64,000 bases of DNA from DATMRF01 sp035566435 (GTDB taxonomy: Bacteria; Verrucomicrobiota; Verrucomicrobiia; Limisphaerales; UBA8199), in NCBI GenBank assembly GCA_035566435.1, contig DATMRF010000002.1, positions 1 to 64,000 of the forward strand, given 5' to 3'. The position numbers and the translations under genes were made by a program. Shown piece by piece: positions 1 through 7,983 of this stretch. The notes beneath the pieces were generated by a model, which was not told the origin of the DNA, ran no database searches, and saw nothing but the letters and a program-made list of their open reading frames with translations. Position 1 is the first letter of the stretch; each line of letters starts with the position of its first letter.

Positions 1-515
1 ATTTAACCCGTGACAGCGTGACAAGGCCGTATTTACTGGGAAATTTTAGCGATTTTTGACCCGTGACAAACCCGCGACAAAAGCGTGACAGACCCGTGAC
101 AAGGGCGTCAATGGACCGCGGAATACACGGAACACGCGGAAAGGGAGGGAGGGAAGGTGGAGAATAGCCGACTGCCCGTGACAGGGCGTGACAGGGTGTG
201 ACAGCCTGACAAGTCTCGAGTCCAAGGTCCAACGTCCAAAGTCCACAAGAGTGGCAAGAAGGGGTGAAAGGTGTTGTGCGCGCAGGGGGGGTGTGGTTTT
301 AGCCGTCCCAGCGTCCCAAGGCCGTGTTTACCGAGGGATTTTGGCGATTTTTGGGCCGTCCCATGTGCCGTCCCAGGGTCGTACCGGAGCCGTCCCAGAC
401 TTGTCGAGGGTCGGTCAGAGCGTCAAAGGAAGGGGACGGGGTGGCAGCGTCCCAGGGCGTCCCAAGCGTCCCGAAGTCTCCTAAAGTATCCTGAGTGGAA
501 TACTCGAGATTCAGG
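1..515. repeat. two word-and-core repeat elements (CGTGACA copy, CGTCCCA copy)
   Basis: Non-coding stretch. The first element has CGTGACA at 9, 17, 62, 84, 95, 177 and 187 (variants at 73 and 197) around a core at 23-57 that starts AAGGCCGTATTTAC. The second has CGTCCCA at 304, 312, 357, 369, 391, 448 and 458 (variant at 467) around a core at 318-352 that starts AAGGCCGTGTTTACC. The first two word intervals, 8 and 45 bases, are identical in both copies. A heptamer run (AGTCCAA-type, 219-246) and a CGGAATACACGG-type run (118-142) lie between or inside them. The reading frames here look like chance products of the repeats. Confidence 0.8.
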
Positions 516-662
516 TTGAGGTAGGAGAGCTTTATTTGCGTTTGCCCTTATGCGCAAAGGGCCTGGGCTGGACGGCGCGACCGGCCGGGGCTTATATTGC
601 GGGCGGCACCGGCGCGGCGCCAGAGAGCGCGAGGGGCAGGCCGGTCAAACGTTCTTGAAAAT
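516..662. other. spacer upstream of the IF-2 N-domain gene
   Basis: GC-rich spacer with a CTTTATTTGCG stretch near 530 and GGGGCTTATATTG near 586. It should hold the promoter of the next gene, but I cannot assign a convincing -35/-10 pair. An in-frame alternative start exists at 597, but the residues it would add are Arg/Ala-rich and look non-coding. Confidence 0.4.
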
Positions 663-1046
663 ATGGAGTACGATTTTATGAAGCGCGGTTACTTGTTGCC
701 GGAAGGTTGCAAGGATCTGATTGATGTTTTGAAGCTCAAGCAGAAGTTTGCGCCTGATCAGTTGGTGAGACTGCCTGAGCAGCATGGTCAATTACCCAAA
801 GGGCATGGGATGATGATAAAACCGCGGAAGCAGACCGCGGCGCTGACTCCGGTGAAGGGGGAAGTTCTCATTCCGGATCAGGTATCCGTAGCTCAGTTGG
901 CAGCGCTGCTCAGTCAGAAGCCGCTGGTCATTATTGCCGACCTGATGCAGCTCGGAGTGTTTGCCAGCGTGTGGCAGTTGCTTGGTTTCGAGACGATTTC
1001 CAGAATTGCTAGGAAGTATGGGTATATCGCCAGGAAGGCGGTGTGA
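663..1046 (+). CDS. small protein with IF-2 N-terminal-type domain
   Basis: 127 residues from ATG 663. The last ~50 residues (about 75-125) follow the IF-2 N-terminal domain pattern: SVAQLAALL, then a hydrophobic helix, LMQLGVFASV, and FETISRIARKYGY. This fold normally sits at the front of translation initiation factor IF-2 and related proteins; here it stands alone with no GTPase domain. The first 30 residues are charged and are not a signal peptide, so the protein is presumably cytoplasmic. The stop overlaps the GTG start of the next gene (GTGA), suggesting translational coupling. Function unknown; a nucleic-acid or ribosome-binding role is inference. Confidence 0.65.
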   Translation: MEYDFMKRGYLLPEGCKDLIDVLKLKQKFAPDQLVRLPEQHGQLPKGHGMMIKPRKQTAALTPVKGEVLIPDQVSVAQLAALLSQKPLVIIADLMQLGVFASVWQLLGFETISRIARKYGYIARKAV

Positions 1047-2059
1047 GATTCTTTTTTGGGAGGAAGCATCCCGAGCGGTGGGTGGATGGGCTGCCGCAAC
1101 GGTACCGGAAATATCGCCGGCCGCCGTGGGTCCACGGGATGACGACGGATAACGAGCTCTGCTTTCTCGAAACGTATGCGCGGGAGGTTTTTTCAGGGGC
1201 GGGCAGGATCGTGGATCTTGGGTGCTGGTTCGGGGCCACGACGCTGAGCCTGGCACGCGGGTTGGCGGCGAGAGGAAAGGCGGCGCCCGCCGGCACCATT
1301 GATGCGTTGGACCGCTTCGAGTGGGAAAGCTGGATGGACCCGATCGCAGAGAAAGTTTCGTTACCGAGGCGATATGCGGCGGGCCAAAGCTTTTACGACG
1401 AGGTCAAAGAATTGCTCAGGCCTTACGCCGCCGTGATAAACGTGGAACGGCAGGATCTACTGCGATATACCCCGCCGTTGACGCCGGTCGAATTGCTTTT
1501 CATTGACGCAATGAAGAGCTGGGGACTGGCGCAGAAGATCGTTTGCGGCTTTTTCCCCCGGCTCATCGCCGGGTGCAGTTACGTGGTGCAACAGGACTTT
1601 GCCTACTATCACCCGGTGGTGGCGACGAGCCATCTGAGCATGTGGTATCTGCGAGAGCACTTCCGGTGCGTGCATCACGTGCCCGACTCGTGCAGCGTGG
1701 TTTTCTTTTGCACCCGACCACTCGAAGCGGCAGCGTTGCCGGAATTCTCTCCGAAGCTCTTTACGGCGGACTTGGTTGAAGAGGCTTACGAATACTGCCT
1801 GGGGTGCGTGCAATCGAACGTGCGGGTGATGCTGGAGATTGCGAAGCTTTGTTTCCTCATCCAGGAGGGCCACGCGCAGACGGCCATTAACCAGGGACAC
1901 CGAGTGGCGCGCTTGGAAGGCGTGTCACGTGCCATGGTGGTCCGGGTGGAGGCGACAGCGCAAGAGCGCCTGGCGGCAACGCAGGGGACGAAGGGGCCGG
2001 AGGTGGAATGGCTGCAAGAGATTTTGGATTGGACGGCGGGCGGTTGTGTGAGTCATTGA
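1043..2059 (+). CDS. class I SAM-dependent methyltransferase-like protein
   Basis: 338 residues from GTG 1043, overlapping the previous stop by four bases. Residues 56-66 (IVDLGCWFGAT) match motif I of Rossmann-type S-adenosylmethionine methyltransferases, followed by a helix rich in Ala/Leu and by an acidic LFIDAMKSW segment near 150 resembling the strand carrying the metal or substrate Asp in TylF-like enzymes. No signal peptide. The C-terminal third has no recognisable domain. The substrate is unknown; TylF-like sugar or natural-product O-methylation is one possibility, but no cognate pathway is adjacent. Pairing with an IF-2 N-domain protein is unusual. Confidence 0.6.
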   Translation: MRFFFGRKHPERWVDGLPQRYRKYRRPPWVHGMTTDNELCFLETYAREVFSGAGRIVDLGCWFGATTLSLARGLAARGKAAPAGTIDALDRFEWESWMDPIAEKVSLPRRYAAGQSFYDEVKELLRPYAAVINVERQDLLRYTPPLTPVELLFIDAMKSWGLAQKIVCGFFPRLIAGCSYVVQQDFAYYHPVVATSHLSMWYLREHFRCVHHVPDSCSVVFFCTRPLEAAALPEFSPKLFTADLVEEAYEYCLGCVQSNVRVMLEIAKLCFLIQEGHAQTAINQGHRVARLEGVSRAMVVRVEATAQERLAATQGTKGPEVEWLQEILDWTAGGCVSH

Positions 2060-2140
2060 CCACGGATTTCACGGATTCCACGGATGGCCGAAAAAATCCG
2101 TGCTATCAGTGCGATGGGTGTGGTTGAAGCTCCTCGTTCG
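2060..2140. repeat. CGGATTTCACGGAT-type dispersed repeat, copy 1
   Basis: Short degenerate units (CACGGATTTCACGGATTCC) are followed by AAAAATCCGTG and then GTGGTTGAAG. A similar arrangement recurs at about 3200-3275, also just downstream of a stop codon. The ends are partly inverted (CGGATTT ... AAATCCG), so it may fold as RNA. Confidence 0.6.
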
Positions 2141-2209
2141 CTGCTCTACGCAGTGTGCCGCTTTGCTTGCGGCTTGCTCACGGCTGGGTTGACGGTTAAA
2201 AGTTAGTCT

Positions 2210-3184
2210 GTGAATACGCATAGAGGCCCGGTGCTCGCAGCGGTTCAGGCGTACGCGCTGGCCGCAGTGTGTGTGGGGCTGGCCTTGGTGCTGCGGCTGG
2301 TCCTGGAACCATTATGGAGGGACCGCCTGCCGTACGTCTCCTTTTTCCTGGCGGTTCTCGTCGTGGCACAATTCGCGGAGGACGCGGGACCGTCGGTGTT
2401 TGCGGCCCTTGCCGGGTTTCTATTGGGCGACTGGTTTTTCGTATCGCCGCGGCACAGCCTGCTGATGAGTGATCCGCGCGATCGGGTCAACGCGGTCTTC
2501 TACATTGTGATTTGTTTTTCGGTGGTGCTGTTTTCGCTGCGGGCGCGCCGGGCGCTGGCGCGGGAGCGAGCCGCCGGGACGGCGCTGGGCGAGTTGGCGG
2601 CGATCGTCGAATCCTCCGAGGAGGCGATCATCGGAAAAGCTCTCGATGGGAAGATCGCGAGCTGGAACGACGGCGCCCGGAAGCTTTATGGTTACACGGA
2701 AGCCGAAGCGGTGGGCCACCCAATCGCGATGCTGGTGCCGCCCGAAAGCGCGCAGGAGCTGGCGCCGCTGATGGAACGGGTAAAGCGAGGCGAGCACATC
2801 AGCCATTTCGAGACGACGCGCCGGAGGAAAGACGGCGAGCTGGCGGAGGTTTCGTTGAGCATGTCGCCGATTCGCAACAGCGACGGACAAATCGTCGGTA
2901 TCTCAACCATTGCCCACGACATTGCGGAGCGGAAACAGGCCGAGCGGGAGCGGGAAGGTTTGGTCAGCGAACTGCAGAAAGCCCTGGCCGAAGTGAAGAC
3001 CCTGAGCGGACTTCTCCCGATCTGCGCGCATTGCAAGAAGGTTCGCGATGACAAGGGGTACTGGAATCAGATTGAGATCTATGTTCGCGAGCGCTCGAAC
3101 GCCAACTTCACGCACAGCGTTTGCCCGGAATGCGCCAAGCTCCATTACCCCGAGTTTTACAAGGAGGAGCGACAGGGCCAGTGA
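2210..3184 (+). CDS. membrane PAS sensor with C-terminal double-CxxC module
   Basis: 324 residues from GTG 2210. Residues ~1-115 contain about four hydrophobic helices with the spacing of a DUF4118/KdpD-type membrane region. Residues ~120-245 are a PAS domain (IVESSEEAIIGKALDGKIASW start, SPIRNSDGQIVG end) and run into a helix of the usual PAS-to-output kind. There is no histidine kinase, GGDEF or other catalytic domain. Instead residues 268-324 form a module with C272-x2-C275 and C305-x2-C308, probably a zinc site, that recurs at the ends of PAS and receiver proteins in related bacteria. Ligand and output partner unknown. Single gene with spacers on both sides. Confidence 0.75.
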   Translation: MNTHRGPVLAAVQAYALAAVCVGLALVLRLVLEPLWRDRLPYVSFFLAVLVVAQFAEDAGPSVFAALAGFLLGDWFFVSPRHSLLMSDPRDRVNAVFYIVICFSVVLFSLRARRALARERAAGTALGELAAIVESSEEAIIGKALDGKIASWNDGARKLYGYTEAEAVGHPIAMLVPPESAQELAPLMERVKRGEHISHFETTRRRKDGELAEVSLSMSPIRNSDGQIVGISTIAHDIAERKQAEREREGLVSELQKALAEVKTLSGLLPICAHCKKVRDDKGYWNQIEIYVRERSNANFTHSVCPECAKLHYPEFYKEERQGQ

Positions 3185-3496
3185 CGCGGGGAAGGTTTTT
3201 GACCGCGGATTTCGCGGATAGCAGAAAAAAGAAATCCGCGTTATCCGTGCGAGCCGTGATTGAAGTGCTTCGTTTGCGACTTTGCCAAGCTGCTCCGCAA
3301 TAATCCAAACACATTTGACAAGCCGGGGCCGGGTCCACGGAAAATCCCAGGGCGGGCTAGGGTAATTCCCGCCTTTCACTTTCCGGCCTTTGTGGCAACG
3401 GTTCAATTGTCCGCCAAGAACGTGTCTGTACGCGCGCCCGTGGACAGACCGCTTGGTCGTTGTGAGAAAAGTAGAAAACCAAAACAGAGAACCAAC
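3185..3496. repeat. spacer with second CGGATTTCGCGGAT repeat copy
   Basis: 312 bases. About 3200-3275 is a second copy of the 2060 repeat: CGCGGATTTCGCGGATAG, a purine-rich centre, AAATCCGCGTTATCCGTG, then GTGATTGAAG. The rest is unremarkable and must carry the promoter of the next gene; I see no convincing promoter hexamers. Confidence 0.55.
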
Positions 3497-4069
3497 ATGA
3501 AGAGTACCAAGTTAGTCGTTATCGGTATGGCGGCCGTCTTTTCGCTGTCGCTCGGTATTCGATCTACACGCGCCCAGGACTTCAACGCGTTCGTGAACGC
3601 GGTCGTCATCTCCAGCAACAGCAGCGGAGGACTGGTTTACCATAAATTCAGGAACGGGGACATCATCCGCGCCTGCGCGAACGAGCAGGGGATAACCAAC
3701 CTGATGGGGCTTTCGCTGGTTTATAACCGGACGGCGGACGAGCTGCAGGTGGTTACGGGAACCAATCACACTGTGGTCTGCACGCCGTTGACATTTGCCG
3801 GAGGGACGTGGCTGAGCAATAGCAACCACACCAAGGCGGAGCGACTGGCATTCGTCTATGTGGAAACCAACAACGTGACCGGTGGAACGCTGTCGGCCAC
3901 CGAACGGTTCAAATATGGGCCAAGCAACGAGCTCACGTTCTTCTCGCTGTCGGGACAACTGCAATACACCGTGCCGGCGAGCGGCACGAATCCAGCCGCC
4001 ATCTACAGGGGCAGGATCGTCGCGGGCACACGAGGGGACGAAGACATGGATGAGGACCACGAACATTGA
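3497..4069 (+). CDS. secreted protein of unknown function
   Basis: 190 residues from ATG 3497; the frame is open further upstream but the signal peptide fixes this start. Residues 1-26 form a Sec signal peptide (Lys-rich start, VVIGMAAVFSLSLGI core, RA before QDF). The mature part is rich in Asn, Thr and Ser with several beta-strand-like stretches and ends in an acidic, His-containing tail (EDMDEDHEH). No cysteine pair, CxxCH or known catalytic motif. The family is not recognised. A strong hairpin with a small T-run follows the gene, so it is probably monocistronic. Confidence 0.6.
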   Translation: MKSTKLVVIGMAAVFSLSLGIRSTRAQDFNAFVNAVVISSNSSGGLVYHKFRNGDIIRACANEQGITNLMGLSLVYNRTADELQVVTGTNHTVVCTPLTFAGGTWLSNSNHTKAERLAFVYVETNNVTGGTLSATERFKYGPSNELTFFSLSGQLQYTVPASGTNPAAIYRGRIVAGTRGDEDMDEDHEH

Positions 4070-4095
4070 TTGATTTGTAGCAAGCCATCGCACAA

Positions 4096-4133
4096 GGGGC
4101 AGGCCTGGCTGTAAAGCCGGGCCTGCCCCCCTT
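4096..4133 (+). terminator. intrinsic-type terminator after the secreted protein gene
   Basis: Fifteen-base stem (4096-4110 with 4115-4129, one G-T wobble) capped by a GTAA loop of the GNRA type and followed by CCTTT. It lies 26 bases after the stop at 4069. Confidence 0.7.
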
Positions 4134-4221
4134 TATGCTCACCCGAGCAGCCGCCAGCAGCGCGTCGCGGACTGGTCGCGCGATTGGCCATCGACTCGGC
4201 GGATTTGGCAGGGGGACGGAG

Positions 4222-4251
4222 CGGAGCGCAGAGCCAAGGCTCTGCGCTCCG
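4222..4251. repeat. 14-bp perfect inverted repeat between convergent genes
   Basis: CGGAGCGCAGAGCC at 4222-4235 is followed after two bases by its perfect complement at 4238-4251. It sits between the end of the plus-strand gene at 4069 and the end of the minus-strand lipoprotein gene at 4323. It could stop transcription from the right, or be a REP-type element; there is no strong T-run. Confidence 0.6.
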
Positions 4252-4322
4252 TATTTCAGCAATGGTCTGGCACCCCGGCCGTAGTCGCCGGATGAAGCCG
4301 ATTGACCAAAGCGCTTGCGAGG

Positions 4323-4721
4323 TCAGGAGCCGCCGGTTGAATGATCGGCGTTTGTAACCGAGCCGGTGGCGGCACTGACAGCGTTGGTGTCAGGGCCAGT
4401 GGAACCGCTAACGGCGTTGGTATCGATGCCGGTAGAGGCACCGACAGCATTAGTGTCAGAGCCCGTGGCGGCACTGACGGCGTTGGTGTCCGCGAGGCTG
4501 GTCGCGGTTGCGGCGTTAGTCGCGCTTTGGCTGCTGGCGGCGGGTTTGTTGGTGTCGGCACCGTCCGGGGCGTTGGTGCTTGCATTGTTGGTTGTGGCGG
4601 CGGTTTCACTGCCGCTTGTCCCGGCGCCACCGTTGCATCCGGCGAGCGCCAGCGCCGCGATGACACCCGTAGCACACACCGCCTGTTTCACGATAGTTTT
4701 TCCGTCTGCCATTATTTTCAT
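4323..4721 (-). CDS. repeat-containing lipoprotein
   Basis: 132 residues from ATG 4721, preceded by a clear Shine-Dalgarno (GAAAGGAGATACC then ATG), which decides the start over upstream alternatives. Residues 9-29 are a lipoprotein signal with lipobox LAGC, lipidated Cys at residue 29. The mature chain is low-complexity Ala/Thr/Asn/Ser. The last 55 residues are five 11-residue units built on DTNAVSAATGS, corresponding to 33-base tandem repeats at about 4326-4490. Probably an extended surface or periplasmic spacer; function unknown. Unit number could vary between strains. Confidence 0.65.
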   Translation of the reverse strand: MKIMADGKTIVKQAVCATGVIAALALAGCNGGAGTSGSETAATTNNASTNAPDGADTNKPAASSQSATNAATATSLADTNAVSAATGSDTNAVGASTGIDTNAVSGSTGPDTNAVSAATGSVTNADHSTGGS

Positions 4722-4965
4722 GGTATCTCCTTTCGTTGTGGTTCGTTTGGGGAGCGGAGGCCCTCGCAGGGCGCTCTTCAGCTCGCAGTGTGGCCAGCAC
4801 GACCTGTGCCGCCTGGAAAGCGCTGATTCAGCTTGATTCACGAAAGACCGAGAGCGAGCGGCTGTCGATTTTTAATCAAGCCGGACAAAATGCGGAGGCA
4901 GATGGCGAGGTGTGGCAGAAACCCTCCCTCCTTTGGACAGGAGGGAGGGGGGACAAGCCGGCGCG

Positions 4966-6174
4966 TTAATCGTCGGCCTCTTCGTCGAAATCGAACGGCG
5001 GGGTGAGGCCGGTGTAATCGCCGACGACTTTAGCATCGTAAGGAGAATACAAGCCTTTTTGGGTGGTGTGGAGGTCGTAGCCGACGTTGTTTCCAATCGT
5101 TCCGCCGCCCGCCAGGGGAAGTCCGTAGCTAGCGACGAGCTGGAAGGTCGGGCTGACCCGAATGACGCGGTTGTTGAACTGGTCGCTGATCAAGGTGTCT
5201 CCGTTGTGGAGGCGGACGGCGCGGGTCGGCAACGGCGCCGCGACGCTCATCGGGTCGGTGCCGGTAAGGAACTCCCAGACGATGTGGTCGTTGGCATCGA
5301 CTTCGACTGCCCGGGCGTTGCCGGTATCGGTGAGGAGCGTGTGGCCGTTGTCCAGGCGGCTGGCGAAAGCGACGGCGCCAACCGAGCCGGTCGCGGTGAA
5401 CGTTTTGAAGATTTGATCGGTGCGCGTGACCTCGAGCGCGCGGTTGTTGTTCTCGTCGGCGATGAGGATGTGGCCGTTTTCAAGGAGCTCGGCGGAGTTG
5501 GGGTTGTTGAGCTGGTCCGCCGGGTTGGAGTTTGAGCCGGGGTACTGCCAAACGATTTTCTTACCTAGCGTCACCTCGATAATCCGGTTGTTGGCCTGGT
5601 CGGTGATCAAAACGTGGAAGTTCGGCAGCCAGGTGCACTGCACGGGCGTGCTCAGCAGGTTGGGGCCCGAGCCGGTCATGCCGAACCGGCCGTACTGCCA
5701 CACTATTCTGCCGGAAGTGTCCACCAGGATGACCCGGTTGTCGGCCGCGCCATTTGGGGCCTGCGGGATAACGCCTGGAGGCGTGCCTGTGCCGGCCATC
5801 AGCGTGAACGGACCGACGCGTTGAGCGTCGTTGCAGCCGATGATCGACTTGGGGGAGAAATCGTTTGGCCCGAGGCCGAACGACCACAGGATGTCACCGG
5901 CGGTGTTGACTTCGATGACGCGGTTATTGAATTGGTCAGCGATCAGGATATTGCCGGGTTTATTGAAGTTGGGGCTGAGCGGGGGAATCTGGGCCTCGAC
6001 GGTGTTGGAGGCCAGGAGCCCCACCGCCACGGCAGCGGCGGCGCAGAAAAACCTGGCGACTCCGGCGATGAGTTTTCGGCCAGAGACCGGGTTAAGGTTG
6101 ACATGGCTCTCTTGAGCATAGCGCTTTTCTCGAGCCGGAGCCCCAGCCAATGGAACGAATTTAGCATTTAACAT
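4966..6174 (-). CDS. secreted beta-propeller protein (NHL / arylsulfotransferase-like)
   Basis: 402 residues from ATG 6174, preceded by AAAGGA. A long N-region is followed by a hydrophobic segment (~37-57) and an Ala-x-Ala cleavage site near VEAQ, so export is likely. The mature protein is a run of blades containing ILIADQFNNRVIEV, VLITDQANNRIIEV, ILIADENNNRALEV, LLTDTGNARAVEV and LISDQFNNRVIRV, each followed by an (I/V)VW-aromatic strand. This is the pattern of NHL and arylsulfotransferase-like six-blade propellers. The His residues expected of active arylsulfotransferases are not obvious, so a binding or scaffold role is as likely as catalysis. Confidence 0.7.
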   Translation of the reverse strand: MLNAKFVPLAGAPAREKRYAQESHVNLNPVSGRKLIAGVARFFCAAAAVAVGLLASNTVEAQIPPLSPNFNKPGNILIADQFNNRVIEVNTAGDILWSFGLGPNDFSPKSIIGCNDAQRVGPFTLMAGTGTPPGVIPQAPNGAADNRVILVDTSGRIVWQYGRFGMTGSGPNLLSTPVQCTWLPNFHVLITDQANNRIIEVTLGKKIVWQYPGSNSNPADQLNNPNSAELLENGHILIADENNNRALEVTRTDQIFKTFTATGSVGAVAFASRLDNGHTLLTDTGNARAVEVDANDHIVWEFLTGTDPMSVAAPLPTRAVRLHNGDTLISDQFNNRVIRVSPTFQLVASYGLPLAGGGTIGNNVGYDLHTTQKGLYSPYDAKVVGDYTGLTPPFDFDEEADD

Positions 6175-6307
6175 AGAATCCTTTCATTTGCCCGCCGGAC
6201 ATAAGAGGCACGGGGCGCTAGAAGGTTCCCGTCCAAAATTGAAGAAACCGATGCGCGCGCCAACCGCCACGACGAGTGACAAAGTTGCTGAACGTGAGGG
6301 GGTTGAT

Positions 6308-6414
6308 CACTTTTGGAGACGACGTAAGTGGTTTCCGATCAACAGGTTCTAACGATGCTGGAATGCGCGACATCCAAAAGTTTGTCAGAGACTCCTTACG
6401 TCGTCTCCTACAAT
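6308..6414. repeat. imperfect palindromic repeat element (GGAGACGACGTAAG family)
   Basis: GGAGACGACGTAAG at 6315-6328 is perfectly complementary to 6395-6408, and pairing extends imperfectly to about 6308-6340 and 6384-6414. The outer right end reads CTCCTACAAT. A better preserved relative lies at 62760-62872. It occupies part of the 335-base divergent spacer 6175-6509; the remainder must carry the promoters of both flanking genes, but no clear hexamers are visible. Confidence 0.7.
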
Positions 6415-6509
6415 GACTCTTGCGGAACTTTGTTTAACCCCGGGCAGATGGTGTTTGGTCCTTGACGGGGGTTAGGGTGGCCGCATAGTGGCCGCGATGA
6501 TGAGGGAAA

Positions 6510-7877
6510 ATGAAAACCATCTACAGCCAACTTTCCCTTGCCCGCAAAGCGTCAAAAGGCAGTCTGCTGCTCGCGCTCGGGGTTTGGTTTGCGTGGATAG
6601 CTGCGGTCCATGGACAGTCCTACAGCTTTACCACGATCGCGGGGATGGCGGGCGTCAGCGGGACGAACGACGGCGCGAACGGCGAGGCCCGGTTTTTTTG
6701 CCCGTCGGAACTGACGGTGGACCGCGCCGGGGTCATTTACGTTTCAGACATGCTCAACCACGCCATACGGAAGATCACGCCGGTTGGAACCAACTGGGTC
6801 GTGAGCACGGTGGCGGGTTTGCCCGGAGCCGTGGGGGCGGCAGACGGCACCAATAGCGACGCTCGGTTTGACCGGCCGGTCGGAGTGAAGGTTGACGGGC
6901 AGGGAAATCTTTTCGTCGCTGACCTCTACAACCATACGATCCGGAAGATCGCTCCGATCGGAACCAACTGGGTGGTCACGACGATCGCGGGGTTGGCGGC
7001 GGTGCATGGCAGCAGCGACGGCACGAACAGCGACGCCAGGTTTTGGAGTCCGAGAGGCTTGGCCGTGGACAGCAGCAACCGGGTCTATGTGGTGGATTCG
7101 GCCAATTTCACCATCCGCGGGATCACCCCGGTTGGCACGAACTGGGTGGTGACCACGTTGGCGGGGCTGGCGTTGAGCTATGGTTTCGCCGATGGCAAGA
7201 ACGAGCGGGCGAGGTTTAACACTCCGTTCGGCATCACGGCGGACAGCGACGGAAGGTTGTTCGTGGCGGACTTTGGCAACGACGCGATTCGGCAGATCAC
7301 GCCGGTGGGCATAGATTGGGTTACCGCCACGATCGCCGGGTTCTCCGGCACGATGGGAACTAACGACGGCAGCGGGAGGCAGGCGATGTTTAATTTTCCG
7401 AATGGGATTGATGTGGACCGAGGGGGCAACGTGTACCTGACGGACCAAAGCAATCACACCATCCGGAAAATGGCACCCGCGGGCAACGGTTGGACTGTCA
7501 GCACACTAGGCGGGGCGCCGCTGGTATCCGGCAGCGCCGACGGCACCGGGGGCGACGCGCGGTTCAATAGGCCCTGGGGTATTGCCGTGGATGGGGCAGG
7601 CAACCTGTTCATTGCGGATTACCTGAATCACACGATTCGCAAAGGAACTTTGCTCCTGCCACCGGTTCCGGCGCTCGGGATCGCGGAGATTTCAAATGAG
7701 GTGGTGCTTTCATGGCCCGCAGCCGCCACGAACTTTGTGCTGGAAACGGCGGGCGGGCTGGCGGCGGGGGTTCCCTGGACAGCGCTGACGAACGGTGTGG
7801 TGGTTTCGGGTGAGAATTGTTTCGTGACCAATAGCGTGGGAGGCCCAGCCGCTTTTTACAGATTGCGCAAGCAGTGA
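6510..7877 (+). CDS. secreted NHL-repeat protein with C-terminal W...FYR module
   Basis: 455 residues from ATG 6510, with AGGG just upstream. Residues ~16-36 form a signal peptide (LLLALGVWFAWIAAVHG). About six NHL blades of ~57 residues follow, each with GTNSDARF, a (G/V)xxVD strand, NLFVADLYNHTIRKI and NWVVTTIAG. NHL propellers bind protein, glycan or RNA; an extracellular binding role is inferred. The last ~70 residues form a separate beta module (VVLSWPAAATNFVLETA ... FYRLRKQ) resembling the end of the phosphoesterase at 58505-59614. Divergent from another propeller gene. Confidence 0.75.
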   Translation: MKTIYSQLSLARKASKGSLLLALGVWFAWIAAVHGQSYSFTTIAGMAGVSGTNDGANGEARFFCPSELTVDRAGVIYVSDMLNHAIRKITPVGTNWVVSTVAGLPGAVGAADGTNSDARFDRPVGVKVDGQGNLFVADLYNHTIRKIAPIGTNWVVTTIAGLAAVHGSSDGTNSDARFWSPRGLAVDSSNRVYVVDSANFTIRGITPVGTNWVVTTLAGLALSYGFADGKNERARFNTPFGITADSDGRLFVADFGNDAIRQITPVGIDWVTATIAGFSGTMGTNDGSGRQAMFNFPNGIDVDRGGNVYLTDQSNHTIRKMAPAGNGWTVSTLGGAPLVSGSADGTGGDARFNRPWGIAVDGAGNLFIADYLNHTIRKGTLLLPPVPALGIAEISNEVVLSWPAAATNFVLETAGGLAAGVPWTALTNGVVVSGENCFVTNSVGGPAAFYRLRKQ

Positions 7878-7983
7878 AGCCCCGCGTAAGCAAATGTCCG
7901 CAGCGGAGGTCGAGAAAATCAAAGGCATGATGGCAACGCCGTGAGCGGATGTCTCACAGTCCGACCAAATGGCTGCCGGAGCT

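Noticed and set aside
1..515. Integron attC sites or plasmid iterons
   Set aside because: No integrase or Rep gene and no attC core sites; word spacing is not constant as iterons require.
188..519. Overlapping plus-strand proteins of 82 and 98 residues
   Set aside because: They lie wholly in the word-repeat elements and have compositions dictated by the repeats.
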